From positions 1,922,001-1,986,000 of the forward strand of contig CAVNZM010000001.1 of assembly GCA_963693365.1 (NCBI GenBank): a stretch of 64,000 nt of DNA, in the 5' to 3' direction. Both the position numbers and the translations under genes were made by a program. The notes below the pieces were generated by a model. It ran no database searches. It worked only from the letters and a program-made list of their open reading frames with translations, and was not told the origin of the DNA. This stretch comes from Amoebidium appalachense (taxonomy: Eukaryota; Ichthyosporea). How positions within the stretch are numbered: position 1 is the first letter of the stretch; every line of letters starts with the position of its first letter. Shown one piece after another: positions 46,318 through 59,120 of the stretch.

Positions 46318-46834
46318 GTGATATATGGAATCTAAAATGATACGAGAGCCTTCTGACAACAAGAAAAATAAGGCATAAACATCTTTATGAAATTTAAAAA
46401 AAATATGCTAAAGGCTAATTATATTTTCTTCGTCATTTATTTCCCCCTCTTAAGTGCATGGTTGCACTAGAGTGGTTGCAAATTCCTTTCATTTCTGTGT
46501 CTTAGCTAATAGACAGCGTGATCCTATAGTGGCTGGCTCAGTTGAGAAGAGAAGCCGGCTGCTGAGCCGGCTCGTCAGCTGAGCTTTAAACCAACCAGCA
46601 TTTGAGACAAGATCGAGGTTGATCCGATCGAGGATTCCAAATTGCCCTGGCGTAGCTATACCTAAGAAAATGTTGAACCTATCAAGCGATCGAGGGAGTG
46701 ACGTCATTCTGGCTGAACCTTAAATCAACCAGCGCATCTCCCATTTTAGACAAGATCGAGGTTGATCCGATCGAGGATTCCAAATTGCCCTGGCGTCACC
46801 TAAGAAATTATCGATTGGCTTAAAGATGGTTTAA
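46318..46834. repeat. Unassigned sequence with a 143-bp-spaced direct repeat
   Basis: A segment of about 48 bp beginning AGACAAGATCGAGGTTGATC occurs at 46605 and 46748. It is followed both times by sequence rich in GATCGA, with similar flanks (CTTTAAACCAACCAGC and CCTTAAATCAACCAGC), so the repeat unit is probably the full 143 bp. No gene is seen. Confidence 0.6.
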
Positions 46835-48201
46835 AGATGATTTGGCTGTCAAGATTTATATATGCCGAAAATGATGACCCTATTAATAACTTTCCGTCTG
46901 CACTTCTCTATGGTGATGATCTGTCCCTCCTTGCTCGTACCCCTGATAGCCTGCAAAGATTGTTCGATATAGTGTCAGAGTGGTGCAAGGCAAACCTTAT
47001 GATCCTTAACATAGACAAATGTGGTGTTCTCGTACCTGATAGCTAACAATTTACACATATTTACATTATAATTACATAGCACATTCATCTAAACCTGTAC
47101 CTATAGTTTCAGAATCCAAATATCTTGGTGTTCCGGTTAATTCTGTTGGTGTTATGCTTTCCCATATGGTTGAAAAGAGGGTAGAGCTGGCTCGTAAGCG
47201 GTTAGCTTTCTTCTCGGCTAATATTTTTAAAGACACAGCCCTCCATCCTTCTATTCGACTAACAGTTATTCACACTTTTGTCTTCCCGGCATGTGAATAT
47301 CATTTACCCCTTCTCGCCGCCTGGATCAAGAAAGAGAGAACTAGAATGCTTAAACCCTTGGCAAATTTCATTGAAGTAGAAGTTGCCTCCTTTATATCTA
47401 ACAACTGTTGTAAACCTGGGCCTGTAATGCTCTCGATATATGGTCTGGTCCGAGTAGCTGCTAGAGTATCCCATCTCGCGCTGAAATTCAATAAGCACAT
47501 AATCCGCTTAAAGAATTATTTGCCCTCCCACCCTCTCTTCTCTATCCGACCTGTCCCCTCCCCACCTCTCCCCTCTTTCCTTTCCTCCCTCTCTCTCCTT
47601 CTTCCCAGGCACGAATACAAGTAAACCCCGCAAAAGTGTGCGTGTGACTTTGGACTGCCACTTACTTATTAAACCTGTACATAACAACAAAATACTTACA
47701 CAATATAACAAATGGAAAAAGATACCACACGACACTAGACCCGATGAAAGCATACACCTTGGAAAACTAAGCCTTATGTCTCGTTTTATATATAATGACT
47801 GCCTTAGCCATATTGCCAAATATGGCACTCGCAAATGTGCAACACCTAAATACATATTACCTTCCTGTAAAATTGGTCTCTCTCTAGTGACTACTTACTC
47901 ACTTACCACGCTTTTACTGTACACGTGCTATACAGCGGAGACCTAATAAGTATAGTAAGGTGGCATCGTTTGCATGCCCAAACAACACACACACACACCA
48001 GTTTAAACGGTCATGTATTTCCAAATGTAGTTTGATCATGATAGACCACATAATAGCGCAGCACACACACGACACATTCACAACAGACACCCAGAAAGAT
48101 AGCCTACCTGAAAATTACATCTTTGATTTTATACTAAACACACGTAACTATGACCTGTTTATTAAATGGATTGGCTTGAGAAACACATCATTACAAAATT
48201 C

Positions 48202-48267
<66 letters not shown>

Positions 48268-48511
48268 CAGCTGATACCGAGTGTCCCAAGGGAGCCCGAA
48301 AACAATAAAAAGAATTAAAAAAAAACGGGGAACCCAACTAATTAACTTTCTTAGTCTTTATGGTGCTTCATAGAGTAAGAAAACCCTTGATATATATCAA
48401 CACCCAACATCTATGTACTTGATCATGATATACCGCTGAGGGGATATTCCAAGCAAAACCCCCATTCCTGAGACTGGTCTCTCTTTGCCTCGGGTAAACA
48501 GGTTAAACCCC
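46835..48511 (+). mobile_element. LINE copy L4, old and degenerate
   Basis: Plus-strand LINE fragment starting just before the RT catalytic motif, here YGDD instead of YADD. It runs through the C-terminal region with several frameshifts and stops to (CA)n (about 48205-48262) and a shortened tail with few A residues. Much more diverged from L1, L2, L3 and L5 than these are from each other, so the family has been active for a long time. The 3' tail is still recognisable. Confidence 0.85.
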
Positions 48512-49189
48512 TTAGATATTTGATCTATAGCGTAGTTATATCGTCTTTTCAATGTATTTGTACTTTCGCGCAATACCACGAATACGAATTTGTGTCGTGC
48601 CAAACACGCCGCAGACCTATATCTCACGAAAAGACGATGGAGGTGATTTTCGAAAAGACCCAATCATATAGCTAGAATTCCCTCTGACCCAGCCCGGCCC
48701 GAAAGCCTAAAAGAAACACGATGTATGTTGACCCACACACATAATTTGACTATTATGCACGTGAAACTGGGCCCACTAACTCATGTTGGATTCAAAGGGT
48801 TTTGGAGCGTGCACACCTATTCAATTGAAAATAATAATGTAGACCTGATCATGGTGTGAGGCACCGCGGGCAGTGGGCTGTACGACTGTACTGTGGATCT
48901 CATTCAAGAGAAAGGTCCGATAGCGCATGCGTCGGAAGAGGTCACGGAAGTTCTCAGGGTGCTTCAGGAATGCCAATGCTTGGTCCAAAAAATCCAGTTT
49001 TTGGCTGGGAGCCTCAAGTTCGCAGCGCAGTGTGAAGCAGTTATCAAAAATAAACTTTCATGTTCTTGGTGTCCACGTGGCCTTTAGGTTGTCATGAACG
49101 TCGGAGTGCATTTTCCCCCCTGGTTTCGTGTTTTTACCCGTAGTACTTGTATAATAGGGATCGCGCGCGCGAAACGTGTCGAATGTCGA

Positions 49190-49287
<98 letters not shown>

Positions 49288-49433
49288 GCTCGTTTCCTCC
49301 CCCCCCCCTCTCCCCCCCCCCCCCCCCCCCCAATATCTCACCCTCCTCTCTGTCTTTCTCTCTCTATCTTTCTCACTCACAAATATAATCTGAGGTATTG
49401 GAGAGGCCCCGGGGAGGGGGGGGGATGGGGGGA

Positions 49434-49475
<42 letters not shown>

Positions 49476-51120
49476 CGGCCAAAACACCGCTAACATCTAA
49501 TTGACTCGATGGAGCACATACTTATTCACTGGATGTTGGAGTAAACATAAAGAAGAGGGAGAGCTAAAATTCAGGATCGAAAGTTGTTCCCATTGGAAAT
49601 GCCCGGTGTTAATGCATGGGCTGGTCATAGGGGCCGGGGCCGTAAAGGGTGGGGAGGAGGAAGGGTGAGCCTTCCATGGGAACGTGGGGGTCTTCCTAAG
49701 AGACCGACAACAATTGATTGGGCATATATACAAGCCAAATGATATACTTATGATATCTATATCTATCACGATATATATGGTATATATATATCAGTCACTG
49801 AACTTCTGATATATATATATATATAGTACTGATATATATCAAAATATAGTATATACTGATGATAGTATATAAGATGTATATATGTGTGTGTGTGTATGTG
49901 TGTGTGCGTGTATATCAACTATATACGTGAATCATTGAAGTGAGGAAATGTGAAGAATGATGCGTTGTTAAGGTTTACTTGGTTTGGATTAAAAGACAAA
50001 CCAAACAGGAAACTACTTTGTTAATCATTGTGACACGGGGTTGCCTTTGGGAGGAGGGGGGAGGGGGGGGGGGGGGGGGGGGGAATTTACTAGAACACTT
50101 GTACAAACTAGATGATGATCGTCGTGCTTCATGATTCCGTATCACTGCATGCAGGAGTAAATAAAGGTAGGAAAGGCTCTGAGGGTGAGCTAACGAACTA
50201 AATCATTGGAATAGAAAGTCACCCAGATATATGGAAACTTCAGTAACCGCTGAACGTTAGCACACGGGGTTGGCTATATTGGTGCTTTTTTTTGGGGGGG
50301 GGGGGGGGGGAGGGGGGGGAGATGGGGGGAGGGGGGGGGGGGGGGGGGGGGGGGCTGAGGAAACGGGGAAAGAAGGGGGGGGGGGGGGGGGGGGGGGGGG
50401 GACGTTCCTGGGAGAACTGGGGGGAGGGGGCTGTTCAGGGGCCCCGGGGGTGGGAGGCATGGTCCTATGGGAAACGGGGGGGGGGGGGGGGGGGGGGGGT
50501 TTCCTGGGGGAAGGGGGGTGGGGGTAAGGGAGGGGAGGGGGGAGGGGGGCGGAGCTACTAAGACACTGTAATACCTGTGATTTGATCGTGCAAATACATA
50601 TACCTCTTTAACAGAAGGAAGGGCAGGAGAGGGCTTCCTATGAGACGGGGAGACCGGGGGAGGGAGAGTGGGGAGGTTTACGAAGATAGTGCTAACAATT
50701 GATTCGATTGTCGTGCATATTCACATATATCTGGAGTGGTTCAGTGAGGAACTGTTACAAGTTATTGTGCTCGCTCCCGGCCCAGGGGGCAGAGACCGGG
50801 GAGTTTCTGCAAGGCCTCCTTGGTTCAACTTGGGGATTGGGGGGTTGTTGTCTAGCTGGTGTAAGCAGGTTACTGATAGAGAGGGTTTCCTATATATATA
50901 TTAGCATCATGTTGTGGGAAGTCACGAGTGATCCCAATCATTATACAGATTTATGTTAGCCATTTCAGGGGCTTCCCCAGGCCCAGGTGGTGGTAGCCCC
51001 CCCCCCCCCCCCCCCAACCCCCCTCCCCCCAACCCTCTCAGCCAGCAAAGGTTGTTTGTCCCTCCCTTCCCCTCTCCCCCGGCCCGGGAGGAGGGGGGGG
51101 GGAGGGGGGGGGGGGGGGGG

Positions 51121-51151
<31 letters not shown>

Positions 51152-51661
51152 AGGCAGCTGAAACATGACCGTCTTTTTGTGCAGGTCACACTTCGCCGAC
51201 GTACGAGTACAAGCGTACAAGAGTAGTGTGATCTGCTGTGCAACAAACAGTTCAACTAAAGCTGCATGGTGGTACTTTCTGAACCAATTCAACGTAATAT
51301 CTGTTGTTTCGCCTAGCCAATAGGAAAGTACGACCAACCCCATTGCTGCATTATGTACCGAGTACGATGTGTTGGTATGTCAGCCGCTAGAGTTTATAAA
51401 AGGATTCGACAAATGCAGAGTGGATTAATTCTGTGGAGAGAAAGGTATCGCCGTGGTGGAAAGTTGTGCCACAGACTCAAACACGTGTCTCTGTCATATC
51501 TCTGTCGATGTAGAGAGCCCCATTTACTTGCTGGGGGGCTCTACCTGTCATGGGGAGTGGTGGGTCCCTTCCTCTCGAGTTACTCCGGAACCCCCCCCCC
51601 CCCCCCCCCCCCTTCCCCCCCCCCCCCCCCCTGCCCCTTCCCCCCCCCCCCCCTCCCCCCC

Positions 51662-51704
<43 letters not shown>

Positions 51705-53583
51705 CACACACACAAAAAAAAAAACCATCGGTTCAAAATCAAATTCGAACCCTAATTTTTTTTGAATGTCTGGCTGCAGTCCATTGCATATCTGACGAGC
51801 GGCGACCATGTGACGGGACGGTCAGAGTGGTTAATAAGGCCATGCATCCCCCAGTATCCCAGGTTATGTTGTGTACGGCGTGGCATCCATGTTTCCCTCA
51901 TGATGATATACTCAGAAGTATCTTCAATTCAATTTTACCCACTTTCTCTATTTACCCGCAGGCCGTTTGTGCATTATTATTCTTTCCATACATAGACAGA
52001 ACTTTACATCCACCCCCCTCCCCCCCTCCCCCCCCCCCCCATCCCCCTCACGACTGCCCCCCCCTCCCTCCCCCCCCCCCCCCCCCCCCCCCACCGCTCC
52101 TCCCTCCGCCCCACACACACACACACACAGCGACGGGAAACATGGCATGGCAAAATCCGAATCGTGAGGCCATGGTAGGTACCTGAAAAATCAAAAAAGA
52201 TTAGATCATATTAAAGCTATCTCCATGACTTCAAAAATTCAGCCACCCCATACATAAGTAGTAGAATTTGTATGGAAAACCTAGTTCTCGAACCAAGTGG
52301 ATAGACACGCTAAATTCTTTTCGCTTTAAACTGAGCCAGTCAGTCAATGTCGACTGGCTATAAAGAGTCTGGTGACACGACGACACTTTGCATCCATACA
52401 TGTCTGATTGTGTGTACCTAGAAACAGCGACCCTAAGTGTCCGTACCCCTATTGCTTTGGCAAGCATTCTCACTTGCTGCTTCACTTGCTCGCCCCAGAG
52501 TGTGGCTTGCGCAAGTGTCAATCCTATCATGGTTTTGTCAACACCCCCCCCCCCCCCCCCCCCCCTCCCCCCCCCCCAAAAAAAAAACAAAAAAAAAAAC
52601 CCAAACCCCCAACCTTCCCTTCACAACCGGTTCTCAAAATCAAAGTCCCTATGCTATTGTTAACCTCGGAAATAGCTGCAGGACTGGGAAACAGGAATAT
52701 TCTTCTTTTCTTGAGCTGTGGTATTGCTAGCAACCACTCAATGAGAGCCTCGAGGCGCTCCTGATGTGTTTTGGTGGCGATTTTGTTTTGGATGTTTATT
52801 TTTCTCGGCATACGGGCATTGAAGCTCAAAACTTTGCGATGCTTACAGCCTCGGAGACATGATCTATATCACTTTCGTGCATTACCTGAAGAGCCCATAT
52901 CAAAAACCGAAAGTAGATACCGTCTGTCCAGGGGAATCTACATCACTTTAGGGGGGTCACCTTTTAGCTTTCTGGTCAGAGGGGTTACTAGCTATGTGAT
53001 TGGCGTGCTGCGCATCAGTCATGTCCAAATCGCTGGCTCGCTTTGCTGGCAGCAAGATACATATCTACCATGATACACCGAAGAAAAAAAGGAAAAGATA
53101 AAAAAAGAAAAGAAAGAAGGGGAGTAGAATAGCCAAAAATTGGGAAGAAAATTGAAGTCCAATATTTGATTTACATAGCTTGACCTGGAAGTCTTGGGAT
53201 GTGGCCCATTACTCACCATAAAAGAAACCCCCTTTAACATGCCAACGGCATCTTTTTTGACCTTGTACCGCGGCTGCGGCTGCGGCTACGTCATGTGATG
53301 CTTCTATTAATAGCATACACGCTGCATCATGCCCCCCCCCCCCCCCCCCCCCCTTCACCCCAATAAAAACATAACAGGTCGTCACAAGAAAGAAAGAACA
53401 TGCACTGGGATCACATTCTCGGACGGTTCTTGTTGGCGGACTGCATCTGTGGGGAAGGAGCACACTGACGTCTTTTCGAAGTAAATACTGACGGAATTTT
53501 TGGATCTCCATGATATTATCCTCACAACGCTAACCCGTGGTATCACGGGGTCGTAGCACATCACGGAACGAGGATCAGGCGAG
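48512..53583. other. Low-complexity host-like region, no recognised gene
   Basis: Contains (CT)n at about 49193-49282, poly(C) at 49301-49331, 51000-51030, 51590-51703, 52012-52092, 52543-52578 and 53330-53353. Poly(G) lies at 49417-49474, 50058-50083, 50294-50401, 50478-50500 and 51091-51151, and a TA-rich patch at 49740-49890. Long Pro/Gly-only frames here are artefacts of these tracts. A possible minus-strand exon (52829 to about 52620, basic, Leu-rich) is not supported enough to call. Confidence 0.7.
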
Positions 53584-54448
53584 CTAATGGCCTGCTGTGT
53601 ACCGGTAGCGCAGGAGAGCCGTCTTTGTGATCTCCGATACGACAAGGTCGTGGCTGGACATCCGCTTATTTGGCCGCGGCGGCTGCGCCTCACTGCTTTG
53701 GCTGACTGCCAGCGTGGCCGGGGCGATACTAGTTGGTGTGTGGGCTGAGGCGGCAGCTGGCACCAAGGGCTTTGTGTACACCACACGGATAACCGTCAGT
53801 GGGCTGTTGCGCAGGGAGTGCACAAAGCTGTACTGTTCAATGTAGCCCTGGGCCGAGTAGAATTTGGTCACATGCGCGTTGCAGGAAGCCTTGAGCATCA
53901 TCTCCGTAAGGCTTCCCTGCTGCGCAAGCAACTCCACATGCTTGAGCAAACGGTGACCTCGCCCCTGCTTAGCCCGTGACGGGTGCACGTGCAGGCTCTC
54001 CACCTGTGGGCGGACAGGTCAGTCAAGCCTGGCACTCTCCTGCAAACAGGGACAAACATTATTTCCTTCTGTAGCGTGATGTACTGGTACCTTGAAAGTA
54101 ATCAAAAGACGATTGAGTTCTACTAGTCAATATCACATGAGGCAAGGGACACAAATAACATGCACACACACACAAGACACCACACTTACAGACCTCGCCT
54201 TGGGGAAACCCAAGCGACGACCATGTGATAAAACCGCCCAGAGTACCATCCTCCTCCTCCAGCACGTATGCCTCGTTCCGCTGGATAGCGAGGTAGTAGC
54301 CCTGCGGGCGCACCGAAGCGGCCCAGTCGTGCAACTGCTCGGGTGTGTGTACGCCCTGTTCACCGGCCAGAACAAGAATGGCCGCCTTGTGCAGCAAGGC
54401 CATAGCCTCGGTGTCTTCTAGCGTTGCTGCACGGATGTGCCCACTCAT
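53584..54448 (-). CDS. GNAT-family N-acetyltransferase, two exons
   Basis: Exon 1 54448-54194 and exon 2 54003-53584, joined in phase 0 across a 190-bp GT-AG intron, give 224 residues. Exon 1 begins MSGHIRAATLEDTEAMALLHKA, a typical GNAT first strand and helix, and includes the strand ending GGFITW. Exon 2 starts with VESLHVHPS and AKQGRGHRLLKHVE, the acetyl-CoA pyrophosphate-binding R/Q-x-x-G-x-G/A motif (QGRGHR). It then has LKASCNAHVTKFYSAQGY, the usual late motif. Likely transfers acetyl from acetyl-CoA to an amine; the substrate cannot be told. This is the best host gene here, since nothing around it is transposon-derived. The C-terminal 60 residues are Ala/Pro-rich and less GNAT-like. 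Confidence 0.8.
54004..54193 (-). other. Spliceosomal intron of the acetyltransferase gene
   Basis: Donor reads GAG/GTCTGTAAG on the minus strand and acceptor CCCACAG/GTGGAG. An alternative donor four bases further (GTAAGT, better consensus) would break the GNAT frame with this acceptor, so the GTCTGT donor is preferred on protein evidence. Confidence 0.65.
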
Positions 54449-55345
54449 GTTTAGTTGATGTCGACCGTCGTGGGCGTGATATTCACTAAGTGGAGAGGTC
54501 GAGCAACAATAACTCTTTCAATGTTGGATGTGTATTTTGTTTGGCACGGCGTTCTTGAAACGAACACAAATGTGAATAACCAGGGGCGTCGCGCTCGGCT
54601 ATATATGAGGAAAGGGGGGGTTTTTAGACTTTCAAGAACAAAAAATCATTCCCATTTAGTCGACTCCGCTCAGTTCGTATTGCGAATTCAAAGCGCATTA
54701 CAAAAGTATTTGAGTTTTATAAATATGATTGTGAATTTGGCGTTTTCTATGTACATTGATAATCAAATAAATGTAGCCCGAGTTAGCAGACTTTTGCATA
54801 CTTGTTTTCGGTTAACTATAGACACCAGGCTGTCGCTGTCTAAGAAACTATAGTCCGACCAATAGAAAACCAGCCACGGCTAGGGGTTGCAACGTTGTAC
54901 AAAATCTGAATTCAAGAGCCGTAGCAACCATTTAGGCCCTACAACGATATTTAAATGTGTTCTCATCCAATAATCCTACTTTTTTTATTGTTTTATAAAA
55001 GCAATGTATGTTGTATACCTACTTTTTTTTGTTTAAATTTTTTTTTTTTAAGGTTTTAGATTGGTTTTCAGGAAAAGTGGTCAGATCTAGATAGTCCATT
55101 CGGGGTTTGCAATTCAAGAAGGCGTGCACATGTATAATCCTTTTTTATATAATAACTTTTTCAATACACGTGCTCAAAGAACACGAAAAAGAAGGTATCT
55201 CAGATATCTCAAAGGTACGTCTTCGTTCAGATGTGGACTAGTCTTGCAGAAAAGGCCACGAAGGCTGCATAGACATGCTTCCGTCATTAGACAAGGCACC
55301 GTGAGATATCTCGTTTAGATATGCGCGCCGTCTAGCTATAATAAT

Positions 55346-55380
<35 letters not shown>

Positions 55381-55637
55381 TGTGCCGTTTATTAATGGCA
55401 TGTAGTATATATATAGCTGTGATGAGTTGTCGGCACCAAGGCCAACAGTACTTCCACCCAACAATTAATTATTCCTAGATCTTTACATGAGAAAGCCCGA
55501 AAATACGATGCGCATTAGCGCAGCCAAATATCCCCCGTGACAACCCCGGCTGACGCGCACGTGTGTGTGCGGGTGTGTGTGCTTGTCTGTGTGTGTGTCT
55601 GCGTATGTGTGTGTGCGTGTATGTTTGCACGCGTGTG

Positions 55638-55676
<39 letters not shown>

Positions 55677-56080
55677 GTGTGTGTGCGTGTGGCCTATAAT
55701 CGGATGCGACTTGGTCACTTGGTCATGACTCATAGGTGCCCGAATGTCAGAGACAGGGGGGTTATCTCGTCTGAAAATATTTTCTCAATGATTTTAGGCC
55801 AGCAGCTGAAAACTATTGCACCAATCAGACGTATCCAAAAAGGTCAGCATCATTGGCTGAACTAACTCTCCCACGATCAAGGTTCCTTTCTATTGGATCA
55901 AAACTAAGTGTCTCAGGGTGTGAAATCTTGGTTTTCAGCCCAGCCAATCAAAAGAATTTCACAACCGGCCGTGTTGGCGCGTTGCAACGGTTGAAGGGAT
56001 CCGGGCGGGAGAAACTTCGGAAACTTGGGTCAATGGGAGAAGGTAGGGATAGAGAGTGAGAGGGCATGGGGCGGGAAGGT

Positions 56081-56129
<49 letters not shown>

Positions 56130-56440
56130 AGAGGGGGGGAGGAGGAGAGAGATAGAGGGGAGAGCGATTGAAGGTATGTAGACGGAGGGAGGGAGTTGAG
56201 CTCGAGGAGAATGGGAAGGAGGGATTTTAAACGAGGCTCGGAGGGAGAGCAAGGGACTCCTCGGAGATGCAGAAGGGGAGACTCCCTTACATACACAGAT
56301 AGAAGAGAGGGGCGGGGGGAGGAAAAGCCCCAGGCCTAGGAGGGATCCGGAGAGAAACTTGAAGAATGCATTAATATTATGATAACTTGAATTCAAATCG
56401 ATATGCAGGACCAAGCTTACTATGATCGGGTGCACCCGCG

Positions 56441-56480
<40 letters not shown>

Positions 56481-56876
56481 GACGAGTAGACCGTTAGTGA
56501 TAATCCGCATAACCGGACAAATCTGTCCTAATTAATGGCTAAAAAGGACAAAAGTGTCCTATCTTTTTCGGCGGCGTCGCTAGCGTTGTTTTCGCTAGGA
56601 AACACCCCACAAGCTGGGTATGGCCAATGAGGTCTAGTATTTTCCTGCCTTTTTTGTCTTTATAGGAAACCAATAGGACTGCAGGGTGAGTAGCTTTTGG
56701 CGCGCAAAAGATCATGGGTGGCACCGTTTTCCCCCAGTTTTGGGGTGTCCGACTGTCCGATCACGGACACCGTTTGGTTTCCGAACTATGTAAAAGACAC
56801 TGCATGATAGTTTGCGCGCTAGAAAACAAAAAGAACAAGGTAGAATTAGAGTAGAAATAGGTGAAAAGAAAAGAAA
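54449..56876. other. Intergenic region with G and GT tracts; no recognised gene
   Basis: Contains poly(G) at 55347-55379, 56082-56128 and 56443-56479, a (GT)n-rich stretch at 55560-55692 and the short repeat F at 55381-55462. The small open frames do not match known families. Confidence 0.6.
55381..55462 (-). repeat. Repeat F, copy 1 (82 bp)
   Basis: On the minus strand it starts TGTTGGGTGGAAGTACTG and ends GGCACA, with CTATATATATA in the middle. A second copy lies at 63684-63762. The TG/CA ends and TATA suggest a tiny LTR-like or miniature element; the flanks do not show a clear duplication. Confidence 0.5.
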
Positions 56877-57117
56877 ATGGTTAGGCGTTTAAGGAAAGAC
56901 CAGAGAGTTTGGGTTTTTCCACGCATCTTTGATGGTAAAGTCAGGAACGATGATGAACGTTGGAGTAAAGAGCAGTTTGGTGAAGAATGGGAAACGAAAC
57001 AGTTCACAGGCACAACTGTGCAAGTATTAAAGAACAATAAATGGTTGGTACACATAGACTACGACGGGAAAGTAGAAGAAGTACCACGGAGCGAGATTCA
57101 GCTAGTTGTGGGATGTG
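56877..57117 (+). pseudogene. Possible N-terminal part of a piggyBac-type transposase
   Basis: Starts MVRRLRKDQRVWVFPRIF and continues with a Trp/Asp/Gly-rich segment (TGTTVQVLKNNKWLVHIDYDG) that resembles a small Tudor- or SH3-like N-terminal extension found on some algal or protist transposase-like proteins. Assignment rests mainly on its position just upstream of a convincing piggyBac C-terminus. The frame stays open to 57224, but beyond about 57117 it is G-tract-encoded low complexity. Confidence 0.4.
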
Positions 57118-57199
57118 CGAAGGCGTACATATCCTTTTTATTGAGGGGAGGGGGGAGGGGGGGGGAGGGGGGGCGGGGGCTCGCCCTCTCCCTCTCCCA

Positions 57200-57864
57200 T
57201 CCCCCCCATACGTTGGCAGGATAAGGATTTCAGCATGCGTGTAGTAACGACGGCAGGAAGTACGGAAGCAGGAGCTCCCCGTATCACAAAAAACGGAACA
57301 CAAGTGCCCATGCCAAAAGCAGTGCGCGAATTCTTCACATATTTCAACAGTGCAGACGTACACAACAAACTCCGGCAAGGGAGCAGTTCACTCGAGCAGG
57401 CATGGGTCCCCCACACACCCTGGCACCGCACCTTTGCTGGGTTAGTTGGTATGGTGTTTGTAAACACCTACCTGGCCTACAAGCATCTCATTGCAGACGG
57501 GGACAAGAATGCACTTTCAAACGAGCAGTGGTGCGAAAAACTTGCGGGTGAACTTCTCAACAACCCACTTCTGCCAGCCGGCAAACAAAGCGCGCGCATA
57601 CTAAAATCGCTGTCAACAAACACCACAACCGCCAAACGAAGCAACCTCTGTCACCCGGTGCTTATCGGTTCCGGCAAGCGGCTCGACTGTGTTATGTGCG
57701 CGCGCACGGATCAAAAGGGATACAAGCGCAGCAGGGTGAGCTGGATGTGCAGCAGGTGCGGTGTGGCATTGTGCTACAAAAATTCAGATCGCAACTGCTA
57801 CGAGCAGCATCTGGAAAAGGGGGTGCCTGTACGTCACCGCAGAACCAAAGAGCAGGAGCAGTAG
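57200..57864 (+). pseudogene. piggyBac-type transposase, C-terminal region (DDE_Tnp_1_7-like)
   Basis: The frame is open from before 57208 (RWQDKDFSMRVVTTAG) to the stop at 57864; the ATG at 57235 is probably internal. Residues such as FFTYFNSADVHNKLRQGS and the helix VGMVFVNTYLAYKHL match the late piggyBac catalytic domain. The C-terminal Cys/His-rich module has CVMCAR, CSRCGVALC and CYEQHL, like the family's zinc-binding domain. The large central catalytic region expected between this and 56877-57117 is absent, replaced by about 100 bp of G/C-rich low complexity. So it is a deleted relic, or exons separated by an unusual intron. Confidence 0.6.
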
Positions 57865-57886
57865 GTGTGAGAGAGAGAGAGGAGGT

Positions 57887-57926
<40 letters not shown>

Positions 57927-59001
57927 GTAAAGTTGCAGACTTTGCAGACTGCTTTGGGTTTGTGATCTCGAGCATACCTTTCGTGGGGTATAAGCTTCCT
58001 TTATTTTGTCTTCTATAATAGAAGGGACTGGAACTAGTAGCAACAAGTGTAAAGAAGAACCACGTTTAAAACCTTTTGTACTTACTTTCCTCATTAACTA
58101 GCCAGAAAATTGAAGAAAAGTCGTAAACATTGTCTTAGAAGTAGAACGGGTGGTAACAGGGACAGTGTGGCTAAGGTTTTCTCGATAAAAGTGCCCTAAG
58201 TTGAACCTTAGGTAGGTTGCCTCAGAATTAAGATTAGGTGGTCGGGTTTTTTGCATGCGTTAGCCTATATCTCTAGCTAGCAGCACATAATGGTCTTAGC
58301 CGCTCCAGAAACACACAACGAAAGTTATTTTAGTTTAAATTAAAATTTAGCGGAAAAACCACGTGTTTTCTTAGAAGGTCGCCAACTTCGATGACCAAAT
58401 GCGCCCAAGAGATGGGGTCGGAGACCCTACATGTTATATATGTTACTATGTCGAAATGACGTGAATTTCACGTTTTTCACCTTTTTGAAGCCTGGTTACT
58501 ATGCAACTGCTCTAGAAATAGCGCGATCGTCTAAAAATAGGTTAATTAGGACAAAAGTGTCCGAATAGATCTGTGCGAATTATCATTAGAAAAGGAGAGG
58601 TCAAAAAGGGCGAACAGCAGTGAGAGGGGGGAGACAGAGGGACAAGAGAGAGAGAGAGAGAGAGACGGAAGAAGGCAGAGAGAAAGGGGACGGGGGGTAT
58701 CTCTATAGAAAAATAGAAGCTGAACTGCCGGGAGGCGCTCCGCCTTTGAATTGATATCACCGTGACCATGGCGAGCAAGTAGCACGTTGGTAATAGGCTG
58801 GCCGTGAGGGTTAAGACACAATGGGCGAACGACACAAAGTCCCTAGCCACATCTGCAAGCAATGGCAAAACACCCACAGACTAGTACCACTATCAACTCC
58901 AGATCTACTAAGAGTTCGTCCTTGTGGACTTTTTGAGATGCCTTTGACTTTTTTTTTTCCCCCTTCCGTGCTTTTTTGGCGGGGAGAGAAGCCTGGTGGG
59001 G

Positions 59002-59078
<77 letters not shown>

Positions 59079-59089
59079 GGGGGGGAAGG

Positions 59090-59120
<31 letters not shown>

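Noticed and set aside
51353-52186. 277-codon Pro-rich frame
   Set aside because: Most of it is poly(C) tract translation; the remaining parts match no family and the frame flips freely with tract length.
52620-52829. Minus-strand exon candidate, basic and Leu-rich, possibly spliced across the poly(C) tract to 52231-52540
   Set aside because: A GT donor and AG acceptor can be found, but there is no recognised domain and the join crosses a homopolymer; too weak to annotate as a gene.
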